DNA of 64,000 nucleotides from Roseobacter sp. CCS2 (GCF_000169435.1 NZ_AAYB01000003.1:62001-126000); one strand, 5' to 3'; positions 1 through 8,780 are shown, counted from the first letter of the stretch. Numbers and translations: made by a program. The notes: generated from the letters alone by a model not told the origin.

Positions 1-1083
1 GCATCCGCCAACATGCCTGATGGTGATGTTATCGTGCGCAAGGATGGTGATGACTTCGTTATGGAAAACCCCTTGGTCCGCGTTGTGCTGACAGCCAGCG
101 GGCAACTCAACAAAGTCTTTGACAAAACGCTGGATCGTGACGTCCTTGCTGATGCAACGCCCAGTAACCACCTACTCGCGTTTGAAGATCGGCCAATTTG
201 CTGGGATGCCTGGGATATCGACCCCAGCTATGAAGACCGATGCGAACCTGTGCTGGGACACACAACAGGCAAGATTGTCGAAAACGGCCCGCTTCGCGCC
301 ACTGTTTTGTTCAAGACCGCTTGGCGCAGCAGCACAATCATTCAACGGGTGCAGTTATGCGCGCATTCCAAGCGGATTGATTTTGTTACCGATGTGGATT
401 GGCATGAAACCCATACGCTTTTGAAGGCAGCTTTCCATACGACAGTGGTCAGCGATACTGCCGCGTTTGACACCCAATGGGGCCGTATATCGCGCAGCAC
501 GCGACGGGACACCGATTTTGACGCGGCACGTTTTGAGGTGCCGGCGCAGAAATGGGCCTGTCTGTCGGATGATGCATGTGGCGTCGCGGTGTTGAATGAC
601 TGCAAATACGGATATGATGTTCTTGAATGCCGGATAAGGATTACTTTGATCAAATCCGCAACTGCGCCAGACCCAAAGTCTGATCAGGGGGCGCATCGGT
701 TTACTTACGCCTTACTGCCCTTTGATGCGGGGCAGCCCGAGCAGCTGAACCACGAGGCCTATGATCTCAATGCGCCTCTCAGGGTGTTGGATGCCACAAC
801 TTCGGCTAGTGCGGACACAACACCGCTGATCCTGTCAAGCGCGTCTAACGTTATCATCGAGACGGTCAAACCGTCCCTGGTTGGCAATGACCTCATCATC
901 CGACTGTTTGAATCGACCGGCGTTGCGACTACGACGGAACTGCGCATCGAGCCGCAATGCCGTTCGGCCCATTTGGCAACGATCTTTGAAAAGACGACAA
1001 CCCCTCTGATGCTTGCGGGAAACAGGGTTGCGCTAACCCTGCGACCATTCGAGATTGTCACCATCAGGCTTGAACGTGCATAA
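1..1083 (+). CDS. Alpha-mannosidase (GH38), C-terminal part, cut by window edge
   Basis: The frame is open from the first base, so the 360 residues seen are only the C-terminal part of a longer protein; GH38 enzymes are usually 800-1000 residues. The stretch with KVFDKTLDRDVL near residue 36 resembles the GH38 C-terminal beta-sandwich, where a 'YDK..GREVL'-type motif is typical, and the rest is beta-rich, ending in a domain that closes with RPFEIVTIRLE. The catalytic N-terminal domain is outside the window. The family hydrolyses alpha-mannosides. It is followed 39 bases later by an AGE-family epimerase gene on the same strand, which fits a mannose or mannoside catabolic operon. The family is assigned from remembered motifs; the substrate is inferred. 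Confidence 0.75.
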   Translation, partial: ASANMPDGDVIVRKDGDDFVMENPLVRVVLTASGQLNKVFDKTLDRDVLADATPSNHLLAFEDRPICWDAWDIDPSYEDRCEPVLGHTTGKIVENGPLRATVLFKTAWRSSTIIQRVQLCAHSKRIDFVTDVDWHETHTLLKAAFHTTVVSDTAAFDTQWGRISRSTRRDTDFDAARFEVPAQKWACLSDDACGVAVLNDCKYGYDVLECRIRITLIKSATAPDPKSDQGAHRFTYALLPFDAGQPEQLNHEAYDLNAPLRVLDATTSASADTTPLILSSASNVIIETVKPSLVGNDLIIRLFESTGVATTTELRIEPQCRSAHLATIFEKTTTPLMLAGNRVALTLRPFEIVTIRLERA

Positions 1084-1122
1084 AGTGTGCATTCAAGTCG
1101 CGCGATATTTTTAGGACATTCA

Positions 1123-2364
1123 ATGACAGATCAAGCACAGCAGATCGCGCCGCCGGGCCCCATGGATAGCGATTGGTTTTGGCTGGACCAGGCAGACCAT
1201 CGGGCGTGGTTGAAGCGGCAAAGCGAAAGCCAATTGACCTTTTTTGCCGCCAGTATGCAACCTGGTCCCGGCTTTTGCCTGCTGGGCCATGATGGCACGC
1301 CGTTACCGACCAAAGAGCAGGAACTGCATACAACGACACGGCTGGTCCATTCATACAGTCTTGGTGTTTTGCAAGGTCATCAGGGTGCAAAAGATATTGT
1401 CGATCACGGTATGGCTTATCTAGCCAGCCATCACAAAGACACGGTGCATGGCGGTTATGTATGGGCGCTGACCGATGATGAGATCAGCGATGATCGCAAG
1501 CTGGCTTATGGTCATGTCTTTGTCCTGCTTGCTGCATCCAGTGCGAAAATGGCGGGTCATCCTGACGCCGATGCGCTTTTGGCCGATATCACCGGCATTT
1601 TGGACCGGCATTATTGGGAAGAAGATGCAGGCCTTTTATGCGACGAATGGAACCGCGATTGGACCCCGTTTTCCACCTATCGCGGCATGAATGCCAATAT
1701 GCATGCGGTCGAGGCGATGTTGACGGCCGTTGAAGCAACAGGAGAGACAGTTTTTCTGGATCGCGCGGCCCGTATTTTGGATTTCTTTACGCGCCAAATC
1801 GCACCGAAGGAGAACTGGCGTCTGCCAGAGCATTACACACAAGATTGGCAGATCGACCGGAACTATGCTGGCAATCACATGTTCCGGCCCGCGGGCACGA
1901 CGCCGGGGCATTCGTTTGAATTGGGGCGGCTGACCCTGCAACATTGGGACCTGATGGGGCGTCCAGAAACAGACGCCCCACAGGTGGCGCGCAGGCTGAT
2001 TGAACAGGCGTTGCACGATGCATGGCTGCCAGAGGGTGGCTTTGCCTATACATTGAACTTTGATGGGACGGTTGCGGATGGATCCCGCTTTTGGTGGCCG
2101 GTGACCGAAGCAATCGGCGCCATCGCAACGCTGATCGCGCTGGATCGGCGCACCGAGGATGAAACCTGGTACAGACGGTTATGGCATTTCGCAAATGCGA
2201 CTTTCATTGATCATGATCAAGGCGGGTGGTTCCCCGCAATCGATGAAGAGGGGGCCCCGACAAGTTCAATCTTCCTTGGAAAGCCTGACATTTACCATTC
2301 GCTGCAGGCCTGCATCTTTCCACTTTCTGGACGTCTATCAAGGATGATAGTGCCGCCAAGTTAG
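1123..2364 (+). CDS. AGE family epimerase/isomerase (N-acylglucosamine 2-epimerase or mannose isomerase type)
   Basis: This 413-residue protein has the (alpha/alpha)6-barrel pattern of the AGE superfamily, which epimerises N-acylglucosamine or interconverts mannose and fructose. Recognisable family signatures include the GGYVWALTDD region, 'RGMNANMHAVEA' (with conserved His and Glu) near residue 195, 'PAGTTPGHSFELGRL' near residue 260 and 'FWWPVTEAIGA' near residue 325. Length agrees with the usual 390-420. I chose the ATG preceded by AGGACATTC over a GTG 36 bases upstream because only the ATG has a spaced Shine-Dalgarno. It lies directly behind the GH38 gene, so mannose isomerase activity is the more likely role, but the sequence does not decide between substrates. 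Confidence 0.85.
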   Translation: MTDQAQQIAPPGPMDSDWFWLDQADHRAWLKRQSESQLTFFAASMQPGPGFCLLGHDGTPLPTKEQELHTTTRLVHSYSLGVLQGHQGAKDIVDHGMAYLASHHKDTVHGGYVWALTDDEISDDRKLAYGHVFVLLAASSAKMAGHPDADALLADITGILDRHYWEEDAGLLCDEWNRDWTPFSTYRGMNANMHAVEAMLTAVEATGETVFLDRAARILDFFTRQIAPKENWRLPEHYTQDWQIDRNYAGNHMFRPAGTTPGHSFELGRLTLQHWDLMGRPETDAPQVARRLIEQALHDAWLPEGGFAYTLNFDGTVADGSRFWWPVTEAIGAIATLIALDRRTEDETWYRRLWHFANATFIDHDQGGWFPAIDEEGAPTSSIFLGKPDIYHSLQACIFPLSGRLSRMIVPPS

Positions 2365-2446
2365 AGGTGCGAGATGGCCGTTATCAGCACCGCAGCTGAA
2401 GTGTGATGGCTGGATGTCTGAAAGCCCGCACTTGTTCGCCGCGCAG

Positions 2447-3166
2447 TTAGACCGCTGGTTTACCCATCGCGTGGTGCAAGCGTGATACTTCCTCGTGTGT
2501 CAGGCCCAGTGCGGCCGCCAACTCTGACAGAAATTTCTTTTCAGCAAACGTATCGGGGTTCCCGACCAAAAGTGCTCCGGAATAGACCTCTTTGCGCGCG
2601 TGGGCTGGTGTATCCGCCGCAATGGCATTTGGGTCGATGGGTTCTTGCATCGCGTTGCGCAGGGTCGCCTTTTCCTGCGTCGTTGCATCGTCCAGAATTT
2701 CCATCAACGTCTGCTGTTCGGCATCCGAAATAGCGCCATCCGCTCTGGCCATTTGCACCATGGCCCTTAAAACCGGCCCACTCTCAGCGTCTGTATCGAG
2801 TGTTTCTGACGACATTTCAGCTTCAACATCCGCAGCGGCCGTTTCCGTATCGGACCGATGACCAAGCGCGCTGGCCAGCGTGCCAAGCATGGAGCCGAAG
2901 GATTGATCCATAATGCTGGTGGATTCAGTGCGCTGGGTCGTGTTGGCCCCATTCAACGACCCCAGAATAGAGCTGAGAATGTCAGGTGAACCGGCTGGTT
3001 CCACATCACCACGAGAGTGGGCGGTTTGACTGCTGGTCGGCTGTGCATCGCGGTTTTGTAGCGCGTTCTTGATGCCCTCTAATCCACCTGCGGACCTGAC
3101 AGCGTCCATTCCCTTTTTTGCGGCAAACGCCAAAGCGAGTTTGGTCACCATTCTTTTGATCGACAT
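2447..3166 (-). CDS. DUF533/TerB-like (YebE-type) protein
   Basis: This 239-residue protein has a short basic start (MSIKRMVTKLALAFAAKKG), a polar linker of about 100 residues rich in Ser, Thr and Gln, and a C-terminal TerB-like helical domain from about residue 130 (VRAMVQMARADGAISDAEQQ, then a helix pair ending EEVSRLHHAMG). This is the DUF533 arrangement seen in proteins annotated as tellurite-resistance TerB family or YebE. Molecular function is unknown; TerB-like domains are often linked to envelope stress. The start is fixed by AAAGGAGAA seven bases before the ATG; 36 further upstream codons are open but have no ribosome site. It is divergent from the photolyase gene. Confidence 0.8.
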   Translation of the reverse strand: MSIKRMVTKLALAFAAKKGMDAVRSAGGLEGIKNALQNRDAQPTSSQTAHSRGDVEPAGSPDILSSILGSLNGANTTQRTESTSIMDQSFGSMLGTLASALGHRSDTETAAADVEAEMSSETLDTDAESGPVLRAMVQMARADGAISDAEQQTLMEILDDATTQEKATLRNAMQEPIDPNAIAADTPAHARKEVYSGALLVGNPDTFAEKKFLSELAAALGLTHEEVSRLHHAMGKPAV

Positions 3167-3308
3167 CGTCTTCTCCTTTGCGTGGGGTGTCTGCGGACAC
3201 ATCAGTATAGTGTTACAAAGCCCAGCAGCGATGTTGGTTCCCAATGCAAGGCGTCGAAATCGGCGACGCGGCAATGACGGTGCTGGAAATATTTGTTCGA
3301 TGCGCCGC

Positions 3309-3334
3309 GGAACCTAAGTGTAACGAAAGCGGTT
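3309..3334 (+). promoter_or_regulatory. Near-consensus EcfG-type promoter upstream of photolyase
   Basis: GGAAC is followed after 17 bases by GGTT, against the alphaproteobacterial general stress consensus GGAAC-N16/17-CGTT (one mismatch in the -10). It faces the photolyase gene, with about 70 bases from the -10 to its ATG. This is a candidate only. Confidence 0.35.
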
Positions 3335-3404
3335 TTGTTTCTATCTAAAGTCGAATGAGCAGACCCGTTGCAACGCCTTGATGTACCCCCATTGAAAGAT
3401 CCGC

Positions 3405-4922
3405 ATGCCAGCCGAAAATTCCCCTCCACGTCCCCTGACAGTTGTGTGGTTCAAGCGTGACCTGCGTTTGCATGATCATGCGCCACTTTCCCAAGCGGCG
3501 CAGGCTGGCACCGTGCTGCCGCTTTATGTGATAGAGCCTGAATACTGGGCCTTGCCGGATGTCAGCTATCGGCAGTGGCGGTTCTGGGCTGGTGCCATTG
3601 CGGATTTGCAACAACAGATTGCGACACTGGGTGGTCAGCTTTGTCTGCGCAGCGGGGCGGTCGTGGATGTTCTGTCGCAATTGCGTGCGGATTACGGGCC
3701 TTTTGATTTAGTTGCGCATCAGGAAACCGGAAACGCGTGGACATTTGCACGCGACAATGCTGTGCGCGATTGGTGCCACCGCAACGGTGCAGATTTCACA
3801 GAACATCAGCAACATGGCATCTGGCGCGGTGCAGCACTTGACCGCAATCGCTGGGCGAAACGTTGGGACGCAATGATGGCCGCGCCGCTGACCCCCATTC
3901 CATCTGACATTGACTGGGCTCGGGTCACGTCAGACGCCTTGCCAGATGCTGCGGCTTTGGGACTGACCGATGACGGGATCGTCGCTATGCAATCACCGGG
4001 GCTTGCAGCGGCACGCGCCACTTTGGACAGTTTTTTGCATGATCGCGGCGCGCCTTATCAAAAGGCGATGTCCAGCCCTGTCAGCGGTGAAACCGCCTGC
4101 TCGCGCCTGTCCCCGCATTTGATGGCAGGAAGTATATCCATGCGCGAAGTGTATCAGGCAACCCTCGCACGGCAGTCTGCTGTCGCAGCACTGCCCAAAG
4201 CGGACCGTGGCACATGGCCAAGTGCCATGAAGTCTTTTGTCGGGCGACTGCATTGGCACTGCCATTTCATGCAAAAACTAGAAGCCGAGCCCGAAATCGA
4301 ATGGTTGCCCATGGCCCGCATTTATGAGGGGCTGCGGCCCACACCGACCGACAGCAGTTTATTGTCCGCCTTTGAGGAGGGGCGCACAGGATACCCCTTT
4401 GTAGATGCTTGCATGCGTTACCTGCGCGCAACCGGTTGGATCAACTTTCGGATGCGCGCCATGCTGATGTCTTTTGCATCTTATAATCTGTGGCTGCCGT
4501 GGCAGCAGTCCGGCACCGTCCTTGCACGGCTGTTTACTGATTATGAGCCGGGTATTCACTGGCCGCAAAGCCAGATGCAGTCAGGTGAGACAGGTATTAA
4601 CGCCGTGCGAATATATTCGCCGGTCAAGCAAGGCTATGATCAGGACCCGACCGGCGTATTTACACGTCAATGGGTGCCTGAGCTGGCGCATCTGACGGGG
4701 AAGGCCTTGCAGGATCCGTGGACGTTGGATGCACTACCCAAAGGTTATCCGGCGCGCATCGTCGACCATCAGCAAACCGCGCGAGAAGCGAAACAGCGTA
4801 TCTATGGTCTGCGCCGTACTGCAGAGGCACGTAGCCAATCCGCCGCAATTTTTGAAAAACATGGCAGCCGCAAACCGCGTGATCTGCGCACACGGCGGAA
4901 GGTGGCACATACAGATGACTGA
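3405..4922 (+). CDS. Cryptochrome/photolyase family protein
   Basis: This 505-residue flavoprotein belongs to the photolyase/cryptochrome family, whose members use FADH- and blue light to repair UV dimers or to signal. The N-terminal Rossmann domain starts VVWFKRDLRLHDHAPL near residue 13. The FAD domain contains SRLSPHLMAGSIS (near 228), GYPFVDACMRYL (near 330), a DYEPGIHW stretch (near 380) and the segment ending FTRQWVPEL (near 425). In E. coli PhrB the matching stretch is N-N-G-G-W-Q-W, so this protein belongs to a divergent subfamily in which the FAD-proximal Asn and Trp appear replaced. It overlaps the next photolyase by 8 bases. Substrate (CPD, 6-4 or none) cannot be told from the sequence. 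Confidence 0.85.
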   Translation: MPAENSPPRPLTVVWFKRDLRLHDHAPLSQAAQAGTVLPLYVIEPEYWALPDVSYRQWRFWAGAIADLQQQIATLGGQLCLRSGAVVDVLSQLRADYGPFDLVAHQETGNAWTFARDNAVRDWCHRNGADFTEHQQHGIWRGAALDRNRWAKRWDAMMAAPLTPIPSDIDWARVTSDALPDAAALGLTDDGIVAMQSPGLAAARATLDSFLHDRGAPYQKAMSSPVSGETACSRLSPHLMAGSISMREVYQATLARQSAVAALPKADRGTWPSAMKSFVGRLHWHCHFMQKLEAEPEIEWLPMARIYEGLRPTPTDSSLLSAFEEGRTGYPFVDACMRYLRATGWINFRMRAMLMSFASYNLWLPWQQSGTVLARLFTDYEPGIHWPQSQMQSGETGINAVRIYSPVKQGYDQDPTGVFTRQWVPELAHLTGKALQDPWTLDALPKGYPARIVDHQQTAREAKQRIYGLRRTAEARSQSAAIFEKHGSRKPRDLRTRRKVAHTDD

Positions 4923-6378
4923 CTGGCACCCCGATATTGCTGATAGGATTAGACCATTGAATGCCACGCCTATCGGTGCACCAGCCTCTTGCGCCTATGT
5001 ATTGTGCTGGATCCAGCAAACACTGCGTTCCGATGACAACCCCTTGATTGATGCCGCAATTGACCTTGGTAACCGGCTGGGCTTGCCGGTATTGGTTTAT
5101 CATGGCCTGCGCGAGGATTACCCACATGCGTCTGACCGACTGCATCATTTTATCTTGCGTGCCAGTCGCGATCTGCAGCGTGAATGTGTGCGTCGCGGAT
5201 TACGCTGTGTGACGTTTGTTGATCAGGCGCAGACGCGCGAAAAAGGACTGGTTTACCGCTTGGCGGCCACCGCTGCTGCGGTCTTAACAGACGATCAGCC
5301 TGTATTTGTGGCCCGCCAGCAGGCTGATAATTTCGCCGCACGCTGCGACAGGGCCGTATTTGCGGTGGATACTGCACGGTTGGTCCCGACACGTGTTCTG
5401 CCAGCAGGCCTCAAAACCACCCCCGCATTTCGCAAGGCAAGCGGCGCCCTGCGCCCCCAATACGAGGTACACCGTAATAATTTTGTGCCAGATTGTCCTG
5501 CCTATACCGGTGATGTGTGCTTTAAAGATGCCAACCTCGCGCAGGCGTCTAATACTGCGCTGAATGATTTGATGGCGCATTGCGACATTGATCATAGCCT
5601 GCCGCCCGCGCCGGACTTTGAACCCAGCGCTGCTGCGGCCCGATCCGCACTTGATGGTTTTGTGACTGACGCATTGGCGACCTATCCATATCGTCGCAAC
5701 AATGCGGCGGACAAGGCGGGTGTTTCACGCTTATCGCCATACCTGCATTTTGGCGTGCTTGGACCGCGCAAGATGACCGCCGCCGTGCGTGCCGCTGATG
5801 TAACGGCGAATGCCAAATGGAAATATCTTGATGAATTGCTGACTTGGCGCGAGTATTTTCATTATCTTGCCTATCAGGACGACAATTTTGCCAGCTTTCG
5901 GTCGCTGCCGGATGCACCACGCACATCGCTTGAGGCACATTCCAGCGATCCACGTCCCACACTTTATGCATTGACCGATCTGGTGCATGGCAACACCGGT
6001 GATGAAACATGGAACGCCGCACAGCGCCAATGGTTGGCCACCGGTTATATGCACAATAATTTGCGCATGTATTGGGGCAAGCAAATCATCAAGTGGACGC
6101 CTGACCCTGAAACAGCGTGGGATACGGCCTGTTATCTAAACGACCGGCTGGCGCTGGATGGGCGTGATCCGGCAACATATGGGAACATGAAATGGGTGTT
6201 CGGTATGGCAAAACCGGCTTGGAAAGAACAGCCGATCTATGGCTGGGTCGCGCCCAAGTCTGACCGGGCCTTGCGCAAGCGCGATGGTGTTGTGGCGTGG
6301 CTTGCGCAATCGGCAAGCCGGGACGTACCACAAATCAACGTGCCAGACGCCGTTCCGACCTATTCCCATGCCGGATGA
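4915..6378 (+). CDS. Class II-like deoxyribodipyrimidine photolyase
   Basis: This 487-residue second photolyase resembles class II CPD photolyases. Class II hallmarks are LTWREYFHYLA near residue 310, MHNNLRMYWGKQIIKW near 378, and YLNDRLALDGRDPATYGN followed by a PIYG motif near 400-440. The N-terminal half (residues 20-160) has the Rossmann-like antenna domain with LPVLVYHGLREDYPHASDR. The chosen ATG overlaps the end of the preceding photolyase gene by 8 bases, which suggests translational coupling; an open upstream extension lies wholly inside that gene and was discarded. Two photolyases of different classes in one operon suggest a light-repair unit, with the DUF3253 gene overlapping the 3' end. 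Confidence 0.87.
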   Translation: MTDWHPDIADRIRPLNATPIGAPASCAYVLCWIQQTLRSDDNPLIDAAIDLGNRLGLPVLVYHGLREDYPHASDRLHHFILRASRDLQRECVRRGLRCVTFVDQAQTREKGLVYRLAATAAAVLTDDQPVFVARQQADNFAARCDRAVFAVDTARLVPTRVLPAGLKTTPAFRKASGALRPQYEVHRNNFVPDCPAYTGDVCFKDANLAQASNTALNDLMAHCDIDHSLPPAPDFEPSAAAARSALDGFVTDALATYPYRRNNAADKAGVSRLSPYLHFGVLGPRKMTAAVRAADVTANAKWKYLDELLTWREYFHYLAYQDDNFASFRSLPDAPRTSLEAHSSDPRPTLYALTDLVHGNTGDETWNAAQRQWLATGYMHNNLRMYWGKQIIKWTPDPETAWDTACYLNDRLALDGRDPATYGNMKWVFGMAKPAWKEQPIYGWVAPKSDRALRKRDGVVAWLAQSASRDVPQINVPDAVPTYSHAG

Positions 6379-6634
6379 CACCAGTGAACAAACCCTGCGT
6401 CGTGCCATACTGCGCCTGACGGCAGATCGTGGTCCAAACAAAACAATCTGCCCTTCCGAAGTGGCCCGCCACGTCGCAGGCAATGATCCTGACGCGTGGC
6501 GCCCGTTGATGCCGCAGATCAAGGTGGTGGGCTCTCGATTGGCGGGGGAAGGCCACGTCGCGTTGAAACAGGGGGGGCAAACGATTGATCCTGCGGCGGT
6601 TCGCGGCGCATATCGGATCGCGATCATAAATTAA
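6368..6634 (+). CDS. DUF3253 small protein
   Basis: This 88-residue basic protein matches the DUF3253 family by its pattern: a helix (ALRRAILRLTADRG-like), then ICPSEVARHVAG, WRPLMPQIKVVGSRLAGEGHVALKQGG and a terminal segment RGAYRIAI. That layout resembles a small winged-helix fold; biochemical function is unknown. The ATG lies inside the photolyase gene (11-base overlap), so it is probably translated from the same message. Its 3' end overlaps, tail to tail, the decayed 3' extension of the next minus-strand gene. Confidence 0.75.
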   Translation: MPDDTSEQTLRRAILRLTADRGPNKTICPSEVARHVAGNDPDAWRPLMPQIKVVGSRLAGEGHVALKQGGQTIDPAAVRGAYRIAIIN

Positions 6635-6966
6635 ACATCCTGATCTTTGCGGGTTAAGTCATACCACCACGCGGCATAGTGGGTGTTCTTTGGATGATGC
6701 CTATTCACATCTTCGGCCCCGTCATCCCATCACACCGGGCCGCGTTCGCCCAATTTGACCTTGGCACTGTGAACCGCGGCACGTGCGCTGGTCAACGCCG
6801 CATCTGTTTGCGCATTCTTGACCGCACGACGGGCCGTCATCAGTTCCTTGACGTATTGTGCCCGCACATCTTCTGGCAAAGCCGGGTTACTACAACGCCA
6901 CAGCCGGTCGTTGACCAGAAAATAGCGTCCATCAGGCGTCGTGGGATATGATTTGCGCGCTGTCAT
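6631..6966 (-). pseudogene. Conserved small protein interrupted by TGA at a Trp codon
   Basis: The frame starts with an ATG that overlaps the stop of the Y-family polymerase gene (ATGA). It gives 78 residues (TPDGRYFLVNDRLWRCSNPAL, a helix, then LGERGPV) and then meets TGA at 6730-6732. The same frame continues for 32 codons as WDDGAEDVNRHHPKNTHYAAWW and onwards to TAA. From memory, homologues in this family of bacteria read GPVWWDDGAPD.NRH..NTPYADW without interruption, so TGA stands where TGG (Trp) is expected. The likely explanation is a single-base nonsense mutation, leaving a truncated product. The function of the family is unknown; its link to the polymerase gene suggests a role in the same response. 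Confidence 0.7.
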
Positions 6967-8288
6967 ACCGTGCAGAAATGGGTGTCTTCATCTGCGACTG
7001 GCGCATTGCCGAAATCGGATTGGTCGGGAATGCGGCCAAAAGCGATCTTGGCGCCCAGATATCCCCCCGGCACCGCGTCTTGACCGCCTAGTGATATTGC
7101 CTCTGGTCCGTGTTGCTGGCGCAATGTGTCCATCAGATCGCTGACCGCCTCCCAGCGGGAGATGTTGATTTGTTCTGGCGCGGTCGGGGTCAGAAACAGA
7201 TCGTTTGTCATCTGCTCGTTTGCGATCAGACCATGCAGCATCACACTGACCGATCTAGGAGGAAAACCAACCGCGCGTTGCGCCGCGTCCAGACCCTGCG
7301 CCAAAGTTGCCAAAACCGTGTGATCATCCCGCGTGGGCAGAAAGTGCCCTTCCCAATCCCAGCGCAGATCATCTTTCCGGCTGCCGCTGCGCCCTCGATA
7401 TCCGCCACCCTTAAAACCCAGCGTCAGCTTTGTCGCTCTGAGGTCAGCGCGGCGCAGGCGGCGTGCAGCCCCCAGTGCCAACTGCCGTGCACAGATTGTC
7501 ACTTTTTGGGGCGTGCGCCAGTCGGCGGGCAACATGCGGCTATGGCCGAACATCCGCTTTTGTGTTGGCAGGCGTTCGGCATGTTGGCCGTGTAGTTCGT
7601 TCCAGAACCTTTCACCTTCCACACTGCGCCAGATCGCCCGCGCTTGCTTGGGGGCGAGGGCCCAGAGTGACTGAAAATCCGTGACACCCGCCGCCTGCAG
7701 CCGTTTTTCCATGCCGTCTGAAACACCTGGCAGATCATCCAGTGCGATATGAGCCAGAGATGCGGGTAAATCAGCCAGTTCGATTAACGCAAAACCATCA
7801 GGTTTATGCGCTTCGGCGCCAATCTTCGCCAGTAGTTCGGTTGGTGCGATCCCGATTGAGCAGGTCAATTCCGGGCTAAACGCGGCCGCGAGGGCGGCTT
7901 TAATCCGGTCTGCCAGCGCGCGACCCTCACGTGCTTCGCTGGGTAGCAGGTGGCAGACGACCTCATCAATGGATCTGACATGGGCAACCGGAACAACGGT
8001 GTTCACAACATCAACAATGCGGTTGTGCAGTCGAACATAGACATCATGGCGGGCAACCACAAAGATCATATCGGGCACGATACGCCGCGTATCTGCGATG
8101 CGCGCCATTGATTTGACACCCAGCGCTTTTGCTTCGCGGCTGATTGCAATGCAGCCAGTGTGCGGACTGTCCAAAGGTACGACCCCAACTGGCCGCCCGC
8201 GAAGGGCAGGGTTAAAGTGCTGCTCTGCGGTTGCAAAGAAGCTGTCAAAATCGAGATAAAGACGTGATATGTTGGTATCCGGGCACAT
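6963..8288 (-). CDS. dinB: Y-family DNA polymerase (Pol IV/DinB-like)
   Basis: This is an error-prone translesion polymerase of about 441 residues. The catalytic palm has YLDFDSFFATAEQH (metal-binding Asp and the aromatic steric gate Phe-Phe), GCIAISREAKALGV, and VRSIDEVV with the second acidic pair. TCSIGIAPTELLAKIGAEAHKPDG is the palm-thumb region, followed by a helix-hairpin-helix (LDDLPGVSDGMEKRLQAAG) and a little-finger domain. I prefer the ATG 33 bases inside the longest frame because a LexA box ends only three bases before the outer ATG at 8321, leaving no room for a ribosome site. Neither start has a clear Shine-Dalgarno. Proteins of this type are often mislabelled as type VI secretion ImpB. 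Confidence 0.88.
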   Translation of the reverse strand: MCPDTNISRLYLDFDSFFATAEQHFNPALRGRPVGVVPLDSPHTGCIAISREAKALGVKSMARIADTRRIVPDMIFVVARHDVYVRLHNRIVDVVNTVVPVAHVRSIDEVVCHLLPSEAREGRALADRIKAALAAAFSPELTCSIGIAPTELLAKIGAEAHKPDGFALIELADLPASLAHIALDDLPGVSDGMEKRLQAAGVTDFQSLWALAPKQARAIWRSVEGERFWNELHGQHAERLPTQKRMFGHSRMLPADWRTPQKVTICARQLALGAARRLRRADLRATKLTLGFKGGGYRGRSGSRKDDLRWDWEGHFLPTRDDHTVLATLAQGLDAAQRAVGFPPRSVSVMLHGLIANEQMTNDLFLTPTAPEQINISRWEAVSDLMDTLRQQHGPEAISLGGQDAVPGGYLGAKIAFGRIPDQSDFGNAPVADEDTHFCTV

Positions 8289-8323
8289 GGTCTGGGAAGA
8301 ATCGCTTTGTGATTGCAGCATGA

Positions 8324-8338
8324 GAACATAACAAGAAC
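8324..8338 (-). promoter_or_regulatory. LexA (SOS) box
   Basis: On the gene strand this reads GTTC-N7-GTTC (GTTCTTGTTATGTTC), an exact match to the alphaproteobacterial LexA operator. It lies immediately upstream of the Y-family polymerase gene and should place it under SOS control. Confidence 0.8.
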
Positions 8339-8405
8339 ATAACTGTGATGCAAAGCCTGCCTTGTTGATCTAGCCGTCTAAAAACAGCGATTTGCGTTGC
8401 AAATT

Positions 8406-8780
8406 CTAATTCACACGGACGCAACGCTCTAATGCTTGCAGCAACGTTGTTGGATGCGACGGTTTCGACACCACCTCGATCTTAAGCGTTTCACCGGTTT
8501 TGCTGAGTTGTTCGGCGTTACCCGAATGTAAAATCATCGGAATGCCATATCTCTTAAGCTGCTGAATTATTGGTTCGCATGTCCCATCCAGCAATCTGTA
8601 ATCCAGTACCGCTCCGTCAAAGCCGTCATCCGCTGGGCACTGTTCAATTTTCGAAAGCGTTTCTGCAATGCTGCGGTAGGGGCCTTCCACACTTGCTCCT
8701 GCCTCTTCCAGCGTCAACAAGATATCGAGACCGATAAGTGGTTCATCCTCTACCACGAGAATACATTTGTTGCGCAGCAT
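8406..8780 (-). CDS. Stand-alone response regulator receiver domain
   Basis: This 124-residue single-domain receiver is of the CheY type. It has the acidic pocket VVEDEPL at residues 9-15, a phospho-acceptor Asp in GAVLDYRLLDG near residue 58, a Ser/Thr position in ILHSG near 84 and the conserved Lys in VVSKPS near 103. No output domain is present, so it must act through a partner; such receivers are often paired with HWE-family histidine kinases, but none is in the window. The start was chosen at the ATG preceded by AAAGGAAG. It is divergent from the alpha/beta hydrolase gene across about 320 bases that hold no other gene. Confidence 0.85.
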   Translation of the reverse strand: MLRNKCILVVEDEPLIGLDILLTLEEAGASVEGPYRSIAETLSKIEQCPADDGFDGAVLDYRLLDGTCEPIIQQLKRYGIPMILHSGNAEQLSKTGETLKIEVVSKPSHPTTLLQALERCVRVN

